59,707 nt of DNA from Xanthomonas chitinilytica (GCF_026107455.2 NZ_JAPCHY010000018.1:1-59707); one strand, 5' to 3'. Numbered from the stretch's first letter, positions 40,228 to 49,729 are shown. A program made the numbers and translations. The notes: generated by a model from the letters alone, not told the origin.

Positions 40228-40968
40228 CTAGCCTTCCGCAGGCGACTGGTGCACGGCCCAGCGCGCCAGGCCGTCGAGCACCAGCGATGGCCGGTGCCCG
40301 GCACCGGGCAGCAGCGGCAGCAATGCCGGGGCGCCGCCGCCATGCAGCAGCAGTTGCGGCGCCTGCCCCAGCAGGGCGGTGGCCTGCTGCAGGCTGCGCT
40401 CGACCAGCGCCACCGCCGCGCCGTCGCAGCCGGAGGCCAGCGCATCGGCGGTGTCGTTGGCGAACTCGGCGTAGTCGCCGCCGCTGGCCGGCAGCTGCAC
40501 CGCACGGGCATGCAGGGCCTCGCGCATGGTGGTGGGCGAGGCACCGATCCGGCCGCCCCGGTGCAGGCCGTCGCCATCGAGCAGGTCGATCGTCAGCGCG
40601 GTCCCCACCCCGGCCACCAGTACCGGCGCCGCCGCGGGGGCGACGGCCAGCAGCGCCAGGAAACGGTCGACCCCGAACCTCTCCGGCTGCGCATAGGCGA
40701 TGCGCACGCCCGCGCAGCGGGCGCTGGTCCGCGCGATGCGCACCTGCGCGAACCGGCCCTGCAGGATCCGCAGCACCTGTTCGGTCAACGCCGGCGCCGC
40801 CACGCTGGCCACCCAGGCGGTGCCGCCGGAGGGCAGCGCGTCCAGCGCCGTGGCGGTCATCGATTCGGCGCCATGCGCCCACGCCTGCACGTCGCCGGCT
40901 TGCCCCTGCCGCAGCGGCGCGAACTTGAAGCGGGAATTGCCCAGGTCGAACAGCCAGTCGTCGCTCAT
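40228..40968 (-). CDS. coaX: Type III pantothenate kinase
   Basis: A 246-residue cytoplasmic kinase for the first step of coenzyme A synthesis (pantothenate to 4'-phosphopantothenate), not feedback-inhibited by CoA. The ASKHA-fold landmarks are present: FDLGNSRFKF at the N-terminus, GVDRFLALLA, and VAGVGTALTIDLLDGDGLHRGGRIGAS around the catalytic Asp. ATG 40968 overlaps the birA stop codon (ATGA), so the pair is coupled, as in many gammaproteobacteria. Confidence 0.93.
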   Translation of the reverse strand: MSDDWLFDLGNSRFKFAPLRQGQAGDVQAWAHGAESMTATALDALPSGGTAWVASVAAPALTEQVLRILQGRFAQVRIARTSARCAGVRIAYAQPERFGVDRFLALLAVAPAAAPVLVAGVGTALTIDLLDGDGLHRGGRIGASPTTMREALHARAVQLPASGGDYAEFANDTADALASGCDGAAVALVERSLQQATALLGQAPQLLLHGGGAPALLPLLPGAGHRPSLVLDGLARWAVHQSPAEG

Positions 40969-41930
40969 GCCGCCCTCACGCTGACTTCGCCGGCATGGAA
41001 CAGGCGTTCGCCGTCGCCGCTGCGTACCCGCAGCGCGCCGTCGTCGGCCAGCCCGCAGGCCACCCCGGTGTGCAGCGCGCCACCGTCCTCGACCCGCACC
41101 TCGCGCCCGGCGAGCGCGTCCAGCGCCTGGTAGCGCGCCAGGAACGGCGCCAAGCCGTCGCGCTCGAACGTGGCCAGCGCCGGCAGCAACGCCGACAGCA
41201 GCGCGGCCACCACCGCGTTGCGCGACACCTCGCTGCCGGCCAGCGTGCACAGGTCGGTCCAGGGCTGGCTGATGTCGTCGGCCAGCGCAGCCGGCATGCG
41301 CACGTTCAGGCCCAGGCCGACCACCGCCCGCGCCGGGCCGGCGAACTCGCCACCGCCCTCCACCAGCAATCCGCCCAGCTTGCGGCCGGCGACCACCAGG
41401 TCGTTGGGCCACTTCAGCATCACCCCCGCAAACCCCATGTCGCGCAGTGCCTCGGCCACCACCACGCCGGCGGCCAGGCTCAAGCCGCCCATCCGCGACA
41501 GCCCACCGGAGAATCCGCGCAGCAACGACAGGTAGACATGCGCGGCCAGCGGCGAGGCCCAATGGCGGCCGCGGCGGCCACGGCCGCCGGTCTGGCGCTC
41601 GGCCAGCAGCACCTCGACCCCGCGCAGCGGCGTGCTGCGACGCAGCAATTCACTATTGCTCGATGCCAGCGTCCAGGCGATTTCCAGCGCCGCCAGTTCC
41701 GCGGCCGCGGCAGGCGCCACGCCGGCCCGGATCCGCTCGGCATCGAGCAGTTCCAGCGGGTGTTCCAGCCGGTAGCCATCGCCGGCCCGGCCCTCGATCG
41801 CGACCCCGGCCGCCCGCAGGCCCTGTATGCGCTTCCAGACCGCGGCCCGGGTCTGGCCCAGTTCGCGCGCCAGTGCGTCGCCTGAGAGGCGGCCGGCCCC
41901 CAGTTTGGCCAGCAGTTCGCGGTCGTCCAC
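40965..41930 (-). CDS. birA: Biotin-protein ligase and repressor
   Basis: A 321-residue bifunctional BirA. An N-terminal winged helix (residues about 5-60, LSGDALARELGQTRAAVWKRIQGLRAAG) binds the biotin operator. The ligase domain has the biotinyl-AMP loop QTGGRGRRGRHWASP and the KWPNDLVVAGRKLGGLLVE core, and a C-terminal SH3-like domain follows. It attaches biotin to carboxyl carrier proteins. GTG 41930 is taken as start (DDRELLAKL); a TTG at 41969 would add 13 residues of doubtful value. Confidence 0.93.
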   Translation of the reverse strand: MDDRELLAKLGAGRLSGDALARELGQTRAAVWKRIQGLRAAGVAIEGRAGDGYRLEHPLELLDAERIRAGVAPAAAAELAALEIAWTLASSNSELLRRSTPLRGVEVLLAERQTGGRGRRGRHWASPLAAHVYLSLLRGFSGGLSRMGGLSLAAGVVVAEALRDMGFAGVMLKWPNDLVVAGRKLGGLLVEGGGEFAGPARAVVGLGLNVRMPAALADDISQPWTDLCTLAGSEVSRNAVVAALLSALLPALATFERDGLAPFLARYQALDALAGREVRVEDGGALHTGVACGLADDGALRVRSGDGERLFHAGEVSVRAA

Positions 41931-42055
41931 GGCAGGTCCCGTCAGGTAAACGGCAAAATTATGCGGCAACCGCGCCGGACCGCCCAGCGCCCGCTTCCAA
42001 TCCGGATGGAAAAGCAGGCTAGAATCGGGGACTTGCCCGCCCCCGGATTACGACG

Positions 42056-42331
42056 ATGCGCCACCTTGCCCATTGCCTGATTCTGCTGATGGCGCCATTG
42101 GCGGTACACGCGTCAGATGCGCTTTCCGGCAGTCCGCGTGGCGCCTGCACCTATGCCCCGGCCGAGAGCGAACGCGGCACCGACGCACCGGCGACCGGAA
42201 GCAACTCGGCCAATCCGGCCGCAGCGGCGCCGGGCAAGCCGGCCACCAGCCACAACGGCGGCGACGACGACCTGCTGCCGCGCCTGCGCACTCCGAAATG
42301 GCATCGCTTCCTGCCGGGAATGTTCCGCTGA
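42056..42331 (+). CDS. Small exported hypothetical protein
   Basis: A 91-residue protein with a signal peptide (to about residue 19, AVHASD) and a polar, Gly/Ala/Asn-rich mature part ending in a basic segment (LRTPKWHRFLPGMFR). I do not recognise it. It precedes mtfA and overlaps its start by 34 bases. Divergent from birA. Confidence 0.6.
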   Translation: MRHLAHCLILLMAPLAVHASDALSGSPRGACTYAPAESERGTDAPATGSNSANPAAAAPGKPATSHNGGDDDLLPRLRTPKWHRFLPGMFR

Positions 42332-43104
42332 TCCAACGCCTGTTGGGCTGGCTGCGGCGCCCGCCGCCCGCCATCGACGACGATACCTGGAACGCCGCCC
42401 GCAGCGCCTGCCCGTGGCTGCAGGCGCTGGACGCCGCGCGCGACGAGCGCCTGCGCGGACTGAGCGCCCGCTTCCTGCAGGTCAAAACCATCACCCCGCT
42501 GGCCGGGCTGGAACTCGATGCCGTGCAGCGCACCCTGCTGGCCGCGCTGTGCTGCCTGCCGCTGATCGAGTTCGGCGAGGAGGGGCTGCATGGCTGGTCG
42601 CAGCTGATCGTCTACCCCGAAGCGTTCCGCGTGCAGCGCAGCCATGTCGACGCCGCCGGCGTGCTGCACGAATGGGAGGACGAACTGATCGGCGAAGCCT
42701 GGGACAACGGCCCGCTGATCCTGTCCTGGGCCGACGTGCAGGCCGACATCGCCGACCCGCAGGCCGGCTTCTGCGTGGCGGTGCACGAGATGGCGCACAA
42801 GATCGACGTGCTCGACGGCGCGCTGGACGGCACCCCGCCGCTGCCGCGCGACTGGCAGCGGCAATGGGCGCACGACTTCCAGCGCCGCTACGACGCGTTC
42901 TGCGACCTGGTCGATGCCGGCGACGAAACCGCGATCGACGCCTATGCCGCCGAAGCGCCGGAAGAGTTCTTCGCCGTGGTCAGCGAGTACCACTTCTCGG
43001 CGCCGGAGCTGCTGGCGCGGGAAATGCCGGAGGTGGCCGGGCACCTGCGGCGCTTCTACGGACCGTCGCCGTTCGCGCAGGCCGTACCGGCGCTGCGTGC
43101 CTGA
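42298..43104 (+). CDS. mtfA: MtfA-type zinc peptidase
   Basis: A 268-residue protein of the MtfA (YeeI) family: soluble zinc metallopeptidases that in E. coli also bind Mlc and so influence glucose PTS expression. The zinc motif is VHEMAHKID, with the third ligand glutamate in APEEFFAVVSEYHF. ATG 42298 lies inside the 3' end of the small exported-protein gene; the alternative is a start slightly downstream. Length is as usual for the family. Confidence 0.9.
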   Translation: MASLPAGNVPLIQRLLGWLRRPPPAIDDDTWNAARSACPWLQALDAARDERLRGLSARFLQVKTITPLAGLELDAVQRTLLAALCCLPLIEFGEEGLHGWSQLIVYPEAFRVQRSHVDAAGVLHEWEDELIGEAWDNGPLILSWADVQADIADPQAGFCVAVHEMAHKIDVLDGALDGTPPLPRDWQRQWAHDFQRRYDAFCDLVDAGDETAIDAYAAEAPEEFFAVVSEYHFSAPELLAREMPEVAGHLRRFYGPSPFAQAVPALRA

Positions 43105-43144
43105 CGGCAGCGGCCGGGGTCGCCCCACGCCAGGGCATTTTGCC

Positions 43145-43292
43145 TCACGCGATTACATCCTCGTCGCTCCCGCGCAGGCGGGAGCCCAGTGACTTTTCAC
43201 CGCAACGGCAAGCCGAGTCACGGGTTGACCAGCCTGCCGGCTGTTGAAGAGCGTTTCCCGTCTGACCAGCCATACGGCTGTTGAAAAGCATC
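43145..43292. repeat. Intergenic repeat cluster
   Basis: The segment contains a hairpin GCTCCCGC-GCAG-GCGGGAGC (about 43167-43186). Two tandem copies of a unit follow, GACCAGCCTGCCGGCTGTTGAA at about 43226 and GACCAGCCATACGGCTGTTGAA at about 43263. A third copy of this unit (GACCAGCCATTCGGCTGTTGAA) lies at about 10544. Each unit has a small palindrome AGCC-N4-GGCT. These are dispersed intergenic repeats placed between mtfA and the convergent phoQ-like gene. Confidence 0.65.
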
Positions 43293-43450
43293 TCGCGGGG
43301 ACGACGGGCCCCATCAGGTTTGCAAGCAGTTGATTCGAAAATGCTCCAGGGGCGAGCGGCATTTCCTGGAAGGTCCGAAGCGGCCACAGCCGCTGGCCCC
43401 GGACCATGCGCGGGCGCTCCCGCGAACGGCCCGCGGAAACACGCCGGCGC

Positions 43451-44872
43451 CTACAACCCCGGCGGCAGCTTGACCTCGAAACGCGCACCGCCCAGTTCGG
43501 ACGAACGCTTGACCTGCAGTTCGCCGCGATAGTCCTTGATCAGGTCCTGCACGATCGACAGGCCGATGCCGTGGCCCTGCACCCGCTCGTCGCCGCGCAC
43601 GCCGCGCTGCAGTACCTTGCCGATATCGTCCGCGGCGATGCCCGGGCCGTCATCGTCCACCGCCAGCTCCAGCCCGGCGCGGCGGCTGCCCGCGGCCGGG
43701 CAGGCGCGCGCGGTCAGCAGCACGCGCCGGCGCGCCCACTTGAAGGCGTTCTCCAGCAGGTTGCCCAGCAGTTCCTGCAGGTCGCCGGGCTCGCCGTGGA
43801 AGCGCGCGGCCGGGTCGACCTCGAACTCGCACAGCACGCCCTTGGCGGCGTAGACCTTCTCCAGCCCGCGCACGATCTCCTCGGCGGTGGACTCGATCGG
43901 CACCGGCGCGGCGAACAGCTTGTGGCCGCCGGAGGCCGCGCGTGCCAGCTGGTAGGACACCAGGTTGTTCATGCGTCGCAGCTGCACGTCCAGTTCCTCG
44001 CGCAGCTCGCCGTCGTTGGAGCCGCTGTCCAGCTGCGTGCGCAGCACCGCCAGCGGCGTCTTCAGGCTGTGCGCCAGGTCGGCCAGGGTGTTGCGCTGGC
44101 GATCCAGGTTCTCGCGCTCGCTCTCGATGAGGGCGTTGATGCTCTCGGTGAGCGGCTCCAGTTCGCGCGGGTGGTGCTCGCTCATGCGCTCGCTCTCGCC
44201 GCGCTGCACCTTGGTCAGCTCGTTGATCACGCGCCGCATCGGCCGCAGGCTCCACTGCAGGATCACCGTCTGCAGCAGCAGCAGGATCAGGCCGGCGCCG
44301 CCCAGGTAGAACCACACCGCGCCGCGGAACACGCGCAGCTGCGCACCCAGCGCGCGCGAGTCCTCCATCACGTAGATGGTGTAGGGGAATTCGGCTTCCG
44401 GCAGGCCGTCGCCGCCCCAGACCAAGCCCATCCCGTAGCGGTAGACCGCACCGGGACTGCCGTCGATCTGGGTCATGGCCAGCGGCCCTTCGAACACTTC
44501 CTGCCGCGGCTGCAGCATGCGGCCGCTGGCCTCGGGCAGGATCGGGCCCTCGGCCGACATCGAGTTGCCGTGGCCGCCGGGCATCACCACCTGCAGGTAC
44601 AGACCGCTGCCGGGCACGTCGAAACGGGGATCCGGCGGCTGCTCGCGGATGTACAGCGAGCGGTCGCGGGTGAAATCGATGCCACCGGCATAGGCGGTGG
44701 CATAGTTCTTCAGGCGCTCGCGCAGGTTGGCGCGGGCGGTATCGGCGAACGCTGCATCCAGCGCATAGCCGGCCAACGCCAGGAACGCCACCAGGCCCAC
44801 GCTGGCGGCCAGCAGCTGGCGCGCCTGCAACGAGCGCGGCCGCCAACGCCGGAATAGCCTCAGACGGCCCAC
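43451..44872 (-). CDS. phoQ: PhoQ-like sensor histidine kinase
   Basis: A 473-residue inner-membrane sensor. The first helix (residues about 19-40), a periplasmic sensor domain of about 150 residues (FDVPGSGLYLQVVM and EFPYTIYVMEDS), a second helix (about 190-210), a HAMP-like linker, the dimerisation domain with phospho-acceptor His in DLAHSLKTPLAVL and a HATPase (NLLENAFKWA, DDDGPGI, GHGIGLSIVQDLI) follow in order. In xanthomonads the orthologue senses divalent cations or cationic peptides and affects virulence and polymyxin resistance. GTG start. It lies 27 bp after phoP on the same transcript. Confidence 0.88.
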   Translation of the reverse strand: MGRLRLFRRWRPRSLQARQLLAASVGLVAFLALAGYALDAAFADTARANLRERLKNYATAYAGGIDFTRDRSLYIREQPPDPRFDVPGSGLYLQVVMPGGHGNSMSAEGPILPEASGRMLQPRQEVFEGPLAMTQIDGSPGAVYRYGMGLVWGGDGLPEAEFPYTIYVMEDSRALGAQLRVFRGAVWFYLGGAGLILLLLQTVILQWSLRPMRRVINELTKVQRGESERMSEHHPRELEPLTESINALIESERENLDRQRNTLADLAHSLKTPLAVLRTQLDSGSNDGELREELDVQLRRMNNLVSYQLARAASGGHKLFAAPVPIESTAEEIVRGLEKVYAAKGVLCEFEVDPAARFHGEPGDLQELLGNLLENAFKWARRRVLLTARACPAAGSRRAGLELAVDDDGPGIAADDIGKVLQRGVRGDERVQGHGIGLSIVQDLIKDYRGELQVKRSSELGGARFEVKLPPGL

Positions 44873-44899
44873 TACGCTGCGATCGTCCCTGCCGGAGGC

Positions 44900-45583
44900 T
44901 CAGCCCTCGTTGCGCGGGATCGCGAAACGATAGCCGCGGCCGCGCACGGTCTCGATCGGCTTGAGCTCGCCGTCCGGGTCCAGCTTCTTGCGCAGGCGGC
45001 CGATGAACACTTCCAGCACGTTCGAGTCGCGGTCGAAGTCCTGCTGGTAGATGTGCTCGGTCAGATCGGCCTTGGAGACCAGTTCGCCGGCATGCATCAT
45101 CAGGTACTCGAGCACCTTGTACTCGTAGCTGGTCAGGTCGACGTTGCTGCCGTTGACGCTGACCGTCTGCGCGGCCAAGTCCAGCGCCACCGGTCCGCAC
45201 TCGAGCGTCGGCTTGCTCCAGCCGGCGGCACGGCGCAGCAGCGCGTTGACGCGGGCCAGCAGCTCCTCGACGTGGAACGGCTTGACCAGGTAGTCGTCGG
45301 CGCCCTGCTTCAGGCCCTCGACCTTGTCCTGCCAGCTCGAACGCGCGGTCAGGATCAGCACCGGGAACTTCTTGCCCTCGTCGCGCAGCGCACGGATCAG
45401 CTCCATGCCCGACATCTTCGGCAGGCCCAGGTCGATGATGCCGACATCGAACGGCACCTCGCGGCCCATGTACAGGCCTTCCTCGCCGTCCTGGGCGGCA
45501 TCGACCGCAAAGCCTTCGCGCTTGAGGCGGGCCGCCAGGGTTTCCCGCAGCGGGGCTTCGTCTTCGACCAGAAGGATACGCAT
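44900..45583 (-). CDS. phoP: PhoP-like response regulator
   Basis: A 227-residue OmpR-family regulator. The receiver has the acidic pair VEDEA, phospho-acceptor Asp51 in IIDLGLPKMSG, Thr in LTARSSWQDKVEG and Lys in YLVKPFH. The C-terminal winged helix ends in IGRLRKKLDPDGELKPIETVRGRGYRF. Sequence and pairing with the PhoQ-like kinase identify it as PhoP. It activates envelope and divalent-cation genes in related bacteria. Confidence 0.92.
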   Translation of the reverse strand: MRILLVEDEAPLRETLAARLKREGFAVDAAQDGEEGLYMGREVPFDVGIIDLGLPKMSGMELIRALRDEGKKFPVLILTARSSWQDKVEGLKQGADDYLVKPFHVEELLARVNALLRRAAGWSKPTLECGPVALDLAAQTVSVNGSNVDLTSYEYKVLEYLMMHAGELVSKADLTEHIYQQDFDRDSNVLEVFIGRLRKKLDPDGELKPIETVRGRGYRFAIPRNEG

Positions 45584-45658
45584 GAACTCTCCCTAGTTGC
45601 TCTGGGCCAGCCTGCGGCCAGCCGGTGTATGCAGGTTACCGTGAACGACTATCGGCGC

Positions 45659-46045
45659 TCAGGGGTTATCGCCGTGTCGTGGCGGCGCATCGGCGTTGCG
45701 CGGCGCCCGCGGCGTGCTGCGGGTGGGTGACGGGTCGTCCATGTAGCGGACCCGGCCGCGGTCGTCCATGTATTTGACGCGGTTGATGTCGCGGCCGTCG
45801 AACGGCACCCGCTCGGCGCCGAGGATGCGCCCCCCGGTGGTGCGTTGTACCCGGCGCACCGCATCGGACAGCGAGCGCTCCGGCGCCTGCGCCCGGGCGC
45901 CGCGGGCCGCGGCCGCATCGGCGGGACGCGCCTGGTCCGCGCCACCGTTGTTCTGGGCCGAAGCCGACGGAACCACGCCCACGCCGACGACGAGCGCCAT
46001 CAGGGCGACAATGGAGGCTCGGCGGTGGCGGGCAACGGAAAGCAT
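45659..46045 (-). CDS. Periplasmic hypothetical protein upstream of phoP
   Basis: A 128-residue protein with a clear signal peptide (about residues 1-31, SASAQNN), an Ala/Arg linker and a C-terminal block RSLSDAVRRVQRTTGGRILGAERVPFDGRDINRVKYMDDRGRVRYMDDP. The DAVRRVQRxTGGxILxAE pattern with a following KYMDDRGRVR is like the PepSY-type small proteins that precede phoPQ in xanthomonads. It may modulate the PhoQ sensor. ATG 46045 is used. Confidence 0.75.
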   Translation of the reverse strand: MLSVARHRRASIVALMALVVGVGVVPSASAQNNGGADQARPADAAAARGARAQAPERSLSDAVRRVQRTTGGRILGAERVPFDGRDINRVKYMDDRGRVRYMDDPSPTRSTPRAPRNADAPPRHGDNP

Positions 46046-46277
46046 CGGTCTGATCCTAACGAACTGCGGCAAGACGTTCAAAACTCGTGAAACCCGAGAC
46101 TCCGGAAACTTCCGCGAACCTCACGAAACCGAGGCAAATTCTTGATTTTTAGGGGTGAATCCGATCTGAACTCTTCCGGCCGTACTGGGGCGTCGTTCAG
46201 CAAGATAACCGATTCCAGCCGCCAGCGTACGGTCCATGTCCGTCGCCTTGCCGGACCGTTTTTGCCTCCGGGCGCGT

Positions 46278-47285
46278 TCAGGCGGCGACGCGCGCGGCCT
46301 GTTCGCGGGTGACCTGCAGCGCCCGTTCGACCAGTTCCCAACCGGCGCCGGGCCGGTGTGCGCCCTCGCTGAGCACCTGCCGGAAACCGCGGCCACCGGG
46401 CTGCCCGTGGTACAGCCCCAACACGTGCCGGGCGATGTGCTTGAGCGCCAGCCCGGACGCCAGCTGCGCCTCGACGTAGGGCCGCAGCGCCTGCAGCAGC
46501 TGCTCGCGCGACTGCAGCGGCATCCCGGTCTGCGCCGATTCCAGCGCATGCAGCACGTAGGGATCGTGGTAGGCGGCACGGCCCAGCATCACCCCGTCCA
46601 GCTTCTGCATGTGTTCCTGGGCGGCCTGCACCGTGGCGATGCCGCCGTTGAGCACCACCGGCAGCGAGGGCCGCTCCTGCTTCAGGCGGTAGGCCCAGTC
46701 GTAGCGCAGCGGCGGGATCTCCCGGTTCTCCTTGGGCGACAGGCCCTTGAGCCAGGCGTTGCGGGCATGCACCACCACCATCGCCGCCCCGGCCTGCACC
46801 TGGCGATCGACGAAGGCGGCGAAGGCGTCGTAATCGTTGTCCTCATCGACGCCCAGCCGGCATTTCACCGTGACCGGGATGTCCACCGCCGCCGCCATCG
46901 CCGCCACGCATTCGCCCACCAGCTCCGGCTCGCGCATCAGGCAGGCGCCGAAACGCCCGGCCTGCACCCGGTCGGACGGGCAGCCGCAGTTGAGGTTGAT
47001 CTCGTCGTAGCCCTGGTCGGCGGCGATGCGCGCGGCCTGCGCCAGCAGCGCCGGTTCGCTGCCGCCCAGTTGCAGCGCCAGCGGATGCTCGCTGGCGTCG
47101 AAGCCGAGCAGGCGCTCGCGGTCGCCGTGGATCACCGCATTGGCATGCACCATCTCGGTATACAGCCGCGCACCGGGCGCCAGCAGCCGATGGAACACCC
47201 GGCAATGGCGGTCCGTCCAGTCCATCATCGGCGCGACGGACAGGCGCAGGGAGGCGGTATATGGGTCGGATCCTGCGGCAGGCAT
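46278..47285 (-). CDS. dusA: tRNA-dihydrouridine(20/20a) synthase
   Basis: A 335-residue FMN enzyme that reduces uridine 20 and 20a in the tRNA D loop. It has the TIM-barrel start LSVAPMMDWTDRHCR, the catalytic cysteine in INLNCGCPSDRVQAGRFGACLM, the NGGIAT and GVMLGRAAYHDPY phosphate loops and a helical C-terminal domain ending in a conserved HILGLYHG-type segment (ARHVLGLYHGQPGGRGFRQ). These are DusA-specific rather than DusB/C. The start at 47285 gives the usual length. Confidence 0.93.
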   Translation of the reverse strand: MPAAGSDPYTASLRLSVAPMMDWTDRHCRVFHRLLAPGARLYTEMVHANAVIHGDRERLLGFDASEHPLALQLGGSEPALLAQAARIAADQGYDEINLNCGCPSDRVQAGRFGACLMREPELVGECVAAMAAAVDIPVTVKCRLGVDEDNDYDAFAAFVDRQVQAGAAMVVVHARNAWLKGLSPKENREIPPLRYDWAYRLKQERPSLPVVLNGGIATVQAAQEHMQKLDGVMLGRAAYHDPYVLHALESAQTGMPLQSREQLLQALRPYVEAQLASGLALKHIARHVLGLYHGQPGGRGFRQVLSEGAHRPGAGWELVERALQVTREQAARVAA

Positions 47286-47576
47286 GACGGCAACGGATAA
47301 GCGAGACGTGCATTGTCGCGCGTCATCGGCACCACGTCGAATGGCCCCAGCGCTGAAAAGCGGGCCCGATCGCGCCTTCCCTTTCATGGCCGACGCCGGC
47401 GGGGGCCATGCCGCGCAGGGGCTTCCCGGCCTGGAGTCGCGGCACGCCATACCGACCGACTCGTGCCCTTTCCGTAGTTGCCTTGTCCGCCGCCATGGAC
47501 GAAAGGCCGGGCCGTTGGCTGCCCTTGCCGGCCACTGCACGCACGACAACATCCGTAGCATCAGGTGCGCGATGGC
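47286..47576. other. Intergenic, nothing recognised
   Basis: About 290 bp between dusA and the VOC gene. No conserved gene or clear terminator is visible. The dusA promoter must lie at the left part. Confidence 0.4.
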
Positions 47577-48026
47577 TCAATTCCGACGCGTCGCAAACTC
47601 TATGCGAACGCCGCCTGGCATTGCGCATATGAAGTGATTGGCGGGCGATCCGCGACGCACCGGCCCGGGTGGAAACTCAATGGTCACTCCCGGATGCGAG
47701 AGCACCCGCTCATGGGCGACGGCGAGGGCAGCATCATCTTCGACTGCGAGCGCCAGGTGGTGGAGCCCGATGTTGGTACGACGATTGAACGCGACCGCAG
47801 CTTCGGGGTCGGCGACCCGCCAAAGCGTGAGCCTTGTACTCCCGTCAGATACGGCCACCATCGGATAGGACTCGTTCCTCCCGACCTCAATCCAGCCAAG
47901 AACGCCACAGAAGAATTCCTGTGCGGCCTCGAGATCGGGCACTGCCAGGCCCACGTGATGTATTCCACACGTCAGTGGCTTGCTCACCGGTTTCTCCGAA
48001 GCAGGTCGTCCCGGCTGGACGGCCAT
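47577..48026 (-). CDS. VOC/glyoxalase-superfamily protein
   Basis: A 149-residue protein with two beta-alpha-beta-beta-beta modules of the vicinal oxygen chelate fold: CGIHHVGLAVPDLEAAQEFFCGVLGW and NIGLHHLALAVEDDAALAVAHERV, with candidate metal ligands His (IHHVG), His (GLHHLAL) and a late glutamate (VRIEFA). It could be a lactoylglutathione lyase-like or dioxygenase-like enzyme, or a binding protein; the substrate is unknown. It ends near the DUF1348 gene in a group of small enzymes related to detoxification. Confidence 0.85.
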   Translation of the reverse strand: MAVQPGRPASEKPVSKPLTCGIHHVGLAVPDLEAAQEFFCGVLGWIEVGRNESYPMVAVSDGSTRLTLWRVADPEAAVAFNRRTNIGLHHLALAVEDDAALAVAHERVLSHPGVTIEFPPGPVRRGSPANHFICAMPGGVRIEFATRRN

Positions 48027-48138
48027 GGCTTGCCGGCCGCGGCGTCCCGGTTGTCCAGGCTCTCCATCCGGGACAGCGCGATTGCCCCGGCAGGTACTGC
48101 CGTGGATTCCCGGGACACCCCTGTCGATCCGGTTTCCA

Positions 48139-48618
48139 TCACAGGCCCAGATCGCTCAGACCGGGCGCTCCATGCGGACGGGAGGTCTTCGAGGCCCAGA
48201 AGAACCTTCGTTCCGAGTCGCTGATGGGTACGTCGTTGATCGATGCATGGCGTGTTCGCATCAAGCCACGTTCGTCGAATTCCCAGTTTTCGTTCCCGTA
48301 GGAGCGGAACCACTGGCCCGATTCGTCGTGCCATTCGTAGGCGAAACGTACCGCGATGCGATCGCCGGAAACGGCCCACAGCTCCTTGACCAGGCGATAG
48401 TCGATCTCCCGATTCCATTTCCGTGTGAGGAAGTCGATGATCTCGCCGCGGCCGCGCAGGAAGTCGGAACGGTTCCGCCACTGGCTATCCTCCGTATAGG
48501 CCTTGGCGATACGTGGAGGATCCTGGGTATTCCAGGCGTCTTCTGCGGCGCGCACCTTCTCCACGGCGCTCTCGGCGGTGAAGGGAGGCAGCAGGACACG
48601 GGTATTGTCGGGATTCAT
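48139..48618 (-). CDS. DUF1348 (NTF2-like) protein
   Basis: A 159-residue protein of the DUF1348 family with an NTF2/SnoaL-like cone fold. The characteristic sequence is [59 protein letters not shown] and later [26 protein letters not shown]. Function is unknown for the family, though small-molecule binding or catalysis is usual for this fold. It is 56 bp downstream of the hydrolase gene on the same strand, probably one operon under the TetR regulator. Confidence 0.9.
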   Translation of the reverse strand: MNPDNTRVLLPPFTAESAVEKVRAAEDAWNTQDPPRIAKAYTEDSQWRNRSDFLRGRGEIIDFLTRKWNREIDYRLVKELWAVSGDRIAVRFAYEWHDESGQWFRSYGNENWEFDERGLMRTRHASINDVPISDSERRFFWASKTSRPHGAPGLSDLGL

Positions 48619-48674
48619 CGGGCTTCCTTGGGAACGGAGGATGGCGCCCCGCTCATTGCAGGGCGCCGCACGGG

Positions 48675-49685
48675 TCAGAGTTTCCGCAGGAACTCGCGGA
48701 TCAGCGTGGCGATCTCGCTGCCATGTGTCTCCAGGGCGAAGTGGCCCGTATCCAGCAGGTGGACTTCGGCCTGGGGGTTGTCCCGGCGATAGGGCTCGGC
48801 GCCGGCAGCCAGGAAGATCTCGTCGTTTTTCCCCCAGACCACCAGCGTGGGCGGACGATGCTTGCGGAAGTACGCCTGCCATTCCGGGTACCGGGGCAGG
48901 TTGGATTGGTAGTCGTGGATCAGCGCAAGCTGTATTTCGGTGTTGCCGGGGCGATCCAGATAGGCTTGATCGAGGATGTAGGCGTCGGGGCTGACCAGGC
49001 TTGGGTCCCGCACGCCATGGAGGTACTGCCACCGGGTCCCCTCCAGCGTCAGCGCGGCGTTGCGGATGACCTCGCGATTCGCCGGGCTGTTGTCTCGCCA
49101 CAGCGCCTTGATCGGGTCCCAGAACTCACCGATGCCTTCTGCGTAGGCATTGCCGTTCTGCACGATCAGGGCCGAGACGCGCTCGGGGTGCTGCGTCGCC
49201 AGGCGGAATCCGACCGGTGCGCCGTAATCCATGACATAGAGCGCGTAGCGGTCAAGGCGGAGTTCGCGCGCAAACCCATCGATCAGCGTAGCGAGATGGT
49301 CGAAGGTGTATGCGAACTGGCTTGGGGAGGGGGCGGCGCTCTGCCCAAAGCCGGGGTAGTCCGGAGCGATCACGTGATAGCGGTCTGCCAGCCGCGGGAT
49401 GAGATCGCGGAACATCTGGCTGGAGGTGGGGAACCCATGCAGGAGAAGCAGCACCGGGGCCCCCTGCGGGCCCGCTTCCCGGTAGAACAACTCGGTGCCC
49501 TGTACGGTGATGCGCCGGTAGTGGACCTGTCTCGTATGGTCGGCGTCGACTGCATGCGAAGGCCGGCTTTCGTCGGTGACCGCGGCCTGGGCAGGCAAGG
49601 CCAGAACTGCGGCCGCCAGCGTCGCCAGGACGGCAAAGCGCCTGGGCAAGGAGGAAGCCAGAGGGCGTCGTCGGATCGGGTTCAT
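48675..49685 (-). CDS. Exported alpha/beta hydrolase, epoxide hydrolase/dehalogenase type
   Basis: A 336-residue hydrolase with an N-terminal signal peptide (arginine-rich n-region, hydrophobic core, cleavage near ALPAQA). The fold is alpha/beta hydrolase with oxyanion motif LLHGFPTSS. The nucleophile elbow is VMDYGAPVG: the nucleophile is aspartate, not serine, as in epoxide hydrolases and haloalkane dehalogenases. The acid lies in WGKNDEIF and the base in [10 protein letters not shown]. The periplasmic location is unusual for these enzymes. A divergent TetR gene and palindromic operators control it; together with the DUF1348 gene it probably degrades or detoxifies an inducing compound. Confidence 0.88.
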   Translation of the reverse strand: MNPIRRRPLASSLPRRFAVLATLAAAVLALPAQAAVTDESRPSHAVDADHTRQVHYRRITVQGTELFYREAGPQGAPVLLLLHGFPTSSQMFRDLIPRLADRYHVIAPDYPGFGQSAAPSPSQFAYTFDHLATLIDGFARELRLDRYALYVMDYGAPVGFRLATQHPERVSALIVQNGNAYAEGIGEFWDPIKALWRDNSPANREVIRNAALTLEGTRWQYLHGVRDPSLVSPDAYILDQAYLDRPGNTEIQLALIHDYQSNLPRYPEWQAYFRKHRPPTLVVWGKNDEIFLAAGAEPYRRDNPQAEVHLLDTGHFALETHGSEIATLIREFLRKL

Positions 49686-49713
49686 GGTGGACTCCAGTAG
49701 GGAAGGTTCGCTA

Positions 49714-49729
49714 TACCGAACGTTCGGTA
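49714..49729. promoter_or_regulatory. Perfect palindromic operator TACCGAACGTTCGGTA
   Basis: A 16-bp perfect palindrome, extended by partial symmetry (ATACCGAACGTTCGGTACAGTAT), lies 29 bp upstream of the hydrolase ATG. It is within the expected promoter and a typical TetR-family target for the divergently encoded regulator. Confidence 0.85.

Noticed and set aside
46195..46262. Hairpin CGGTCC...GGACCG followed by TTTTT as a dusA terminator
   Set aside because: The T-run lies on the plus-strand side while dusA is on the minus strand, and no plus-strand gene ends here.
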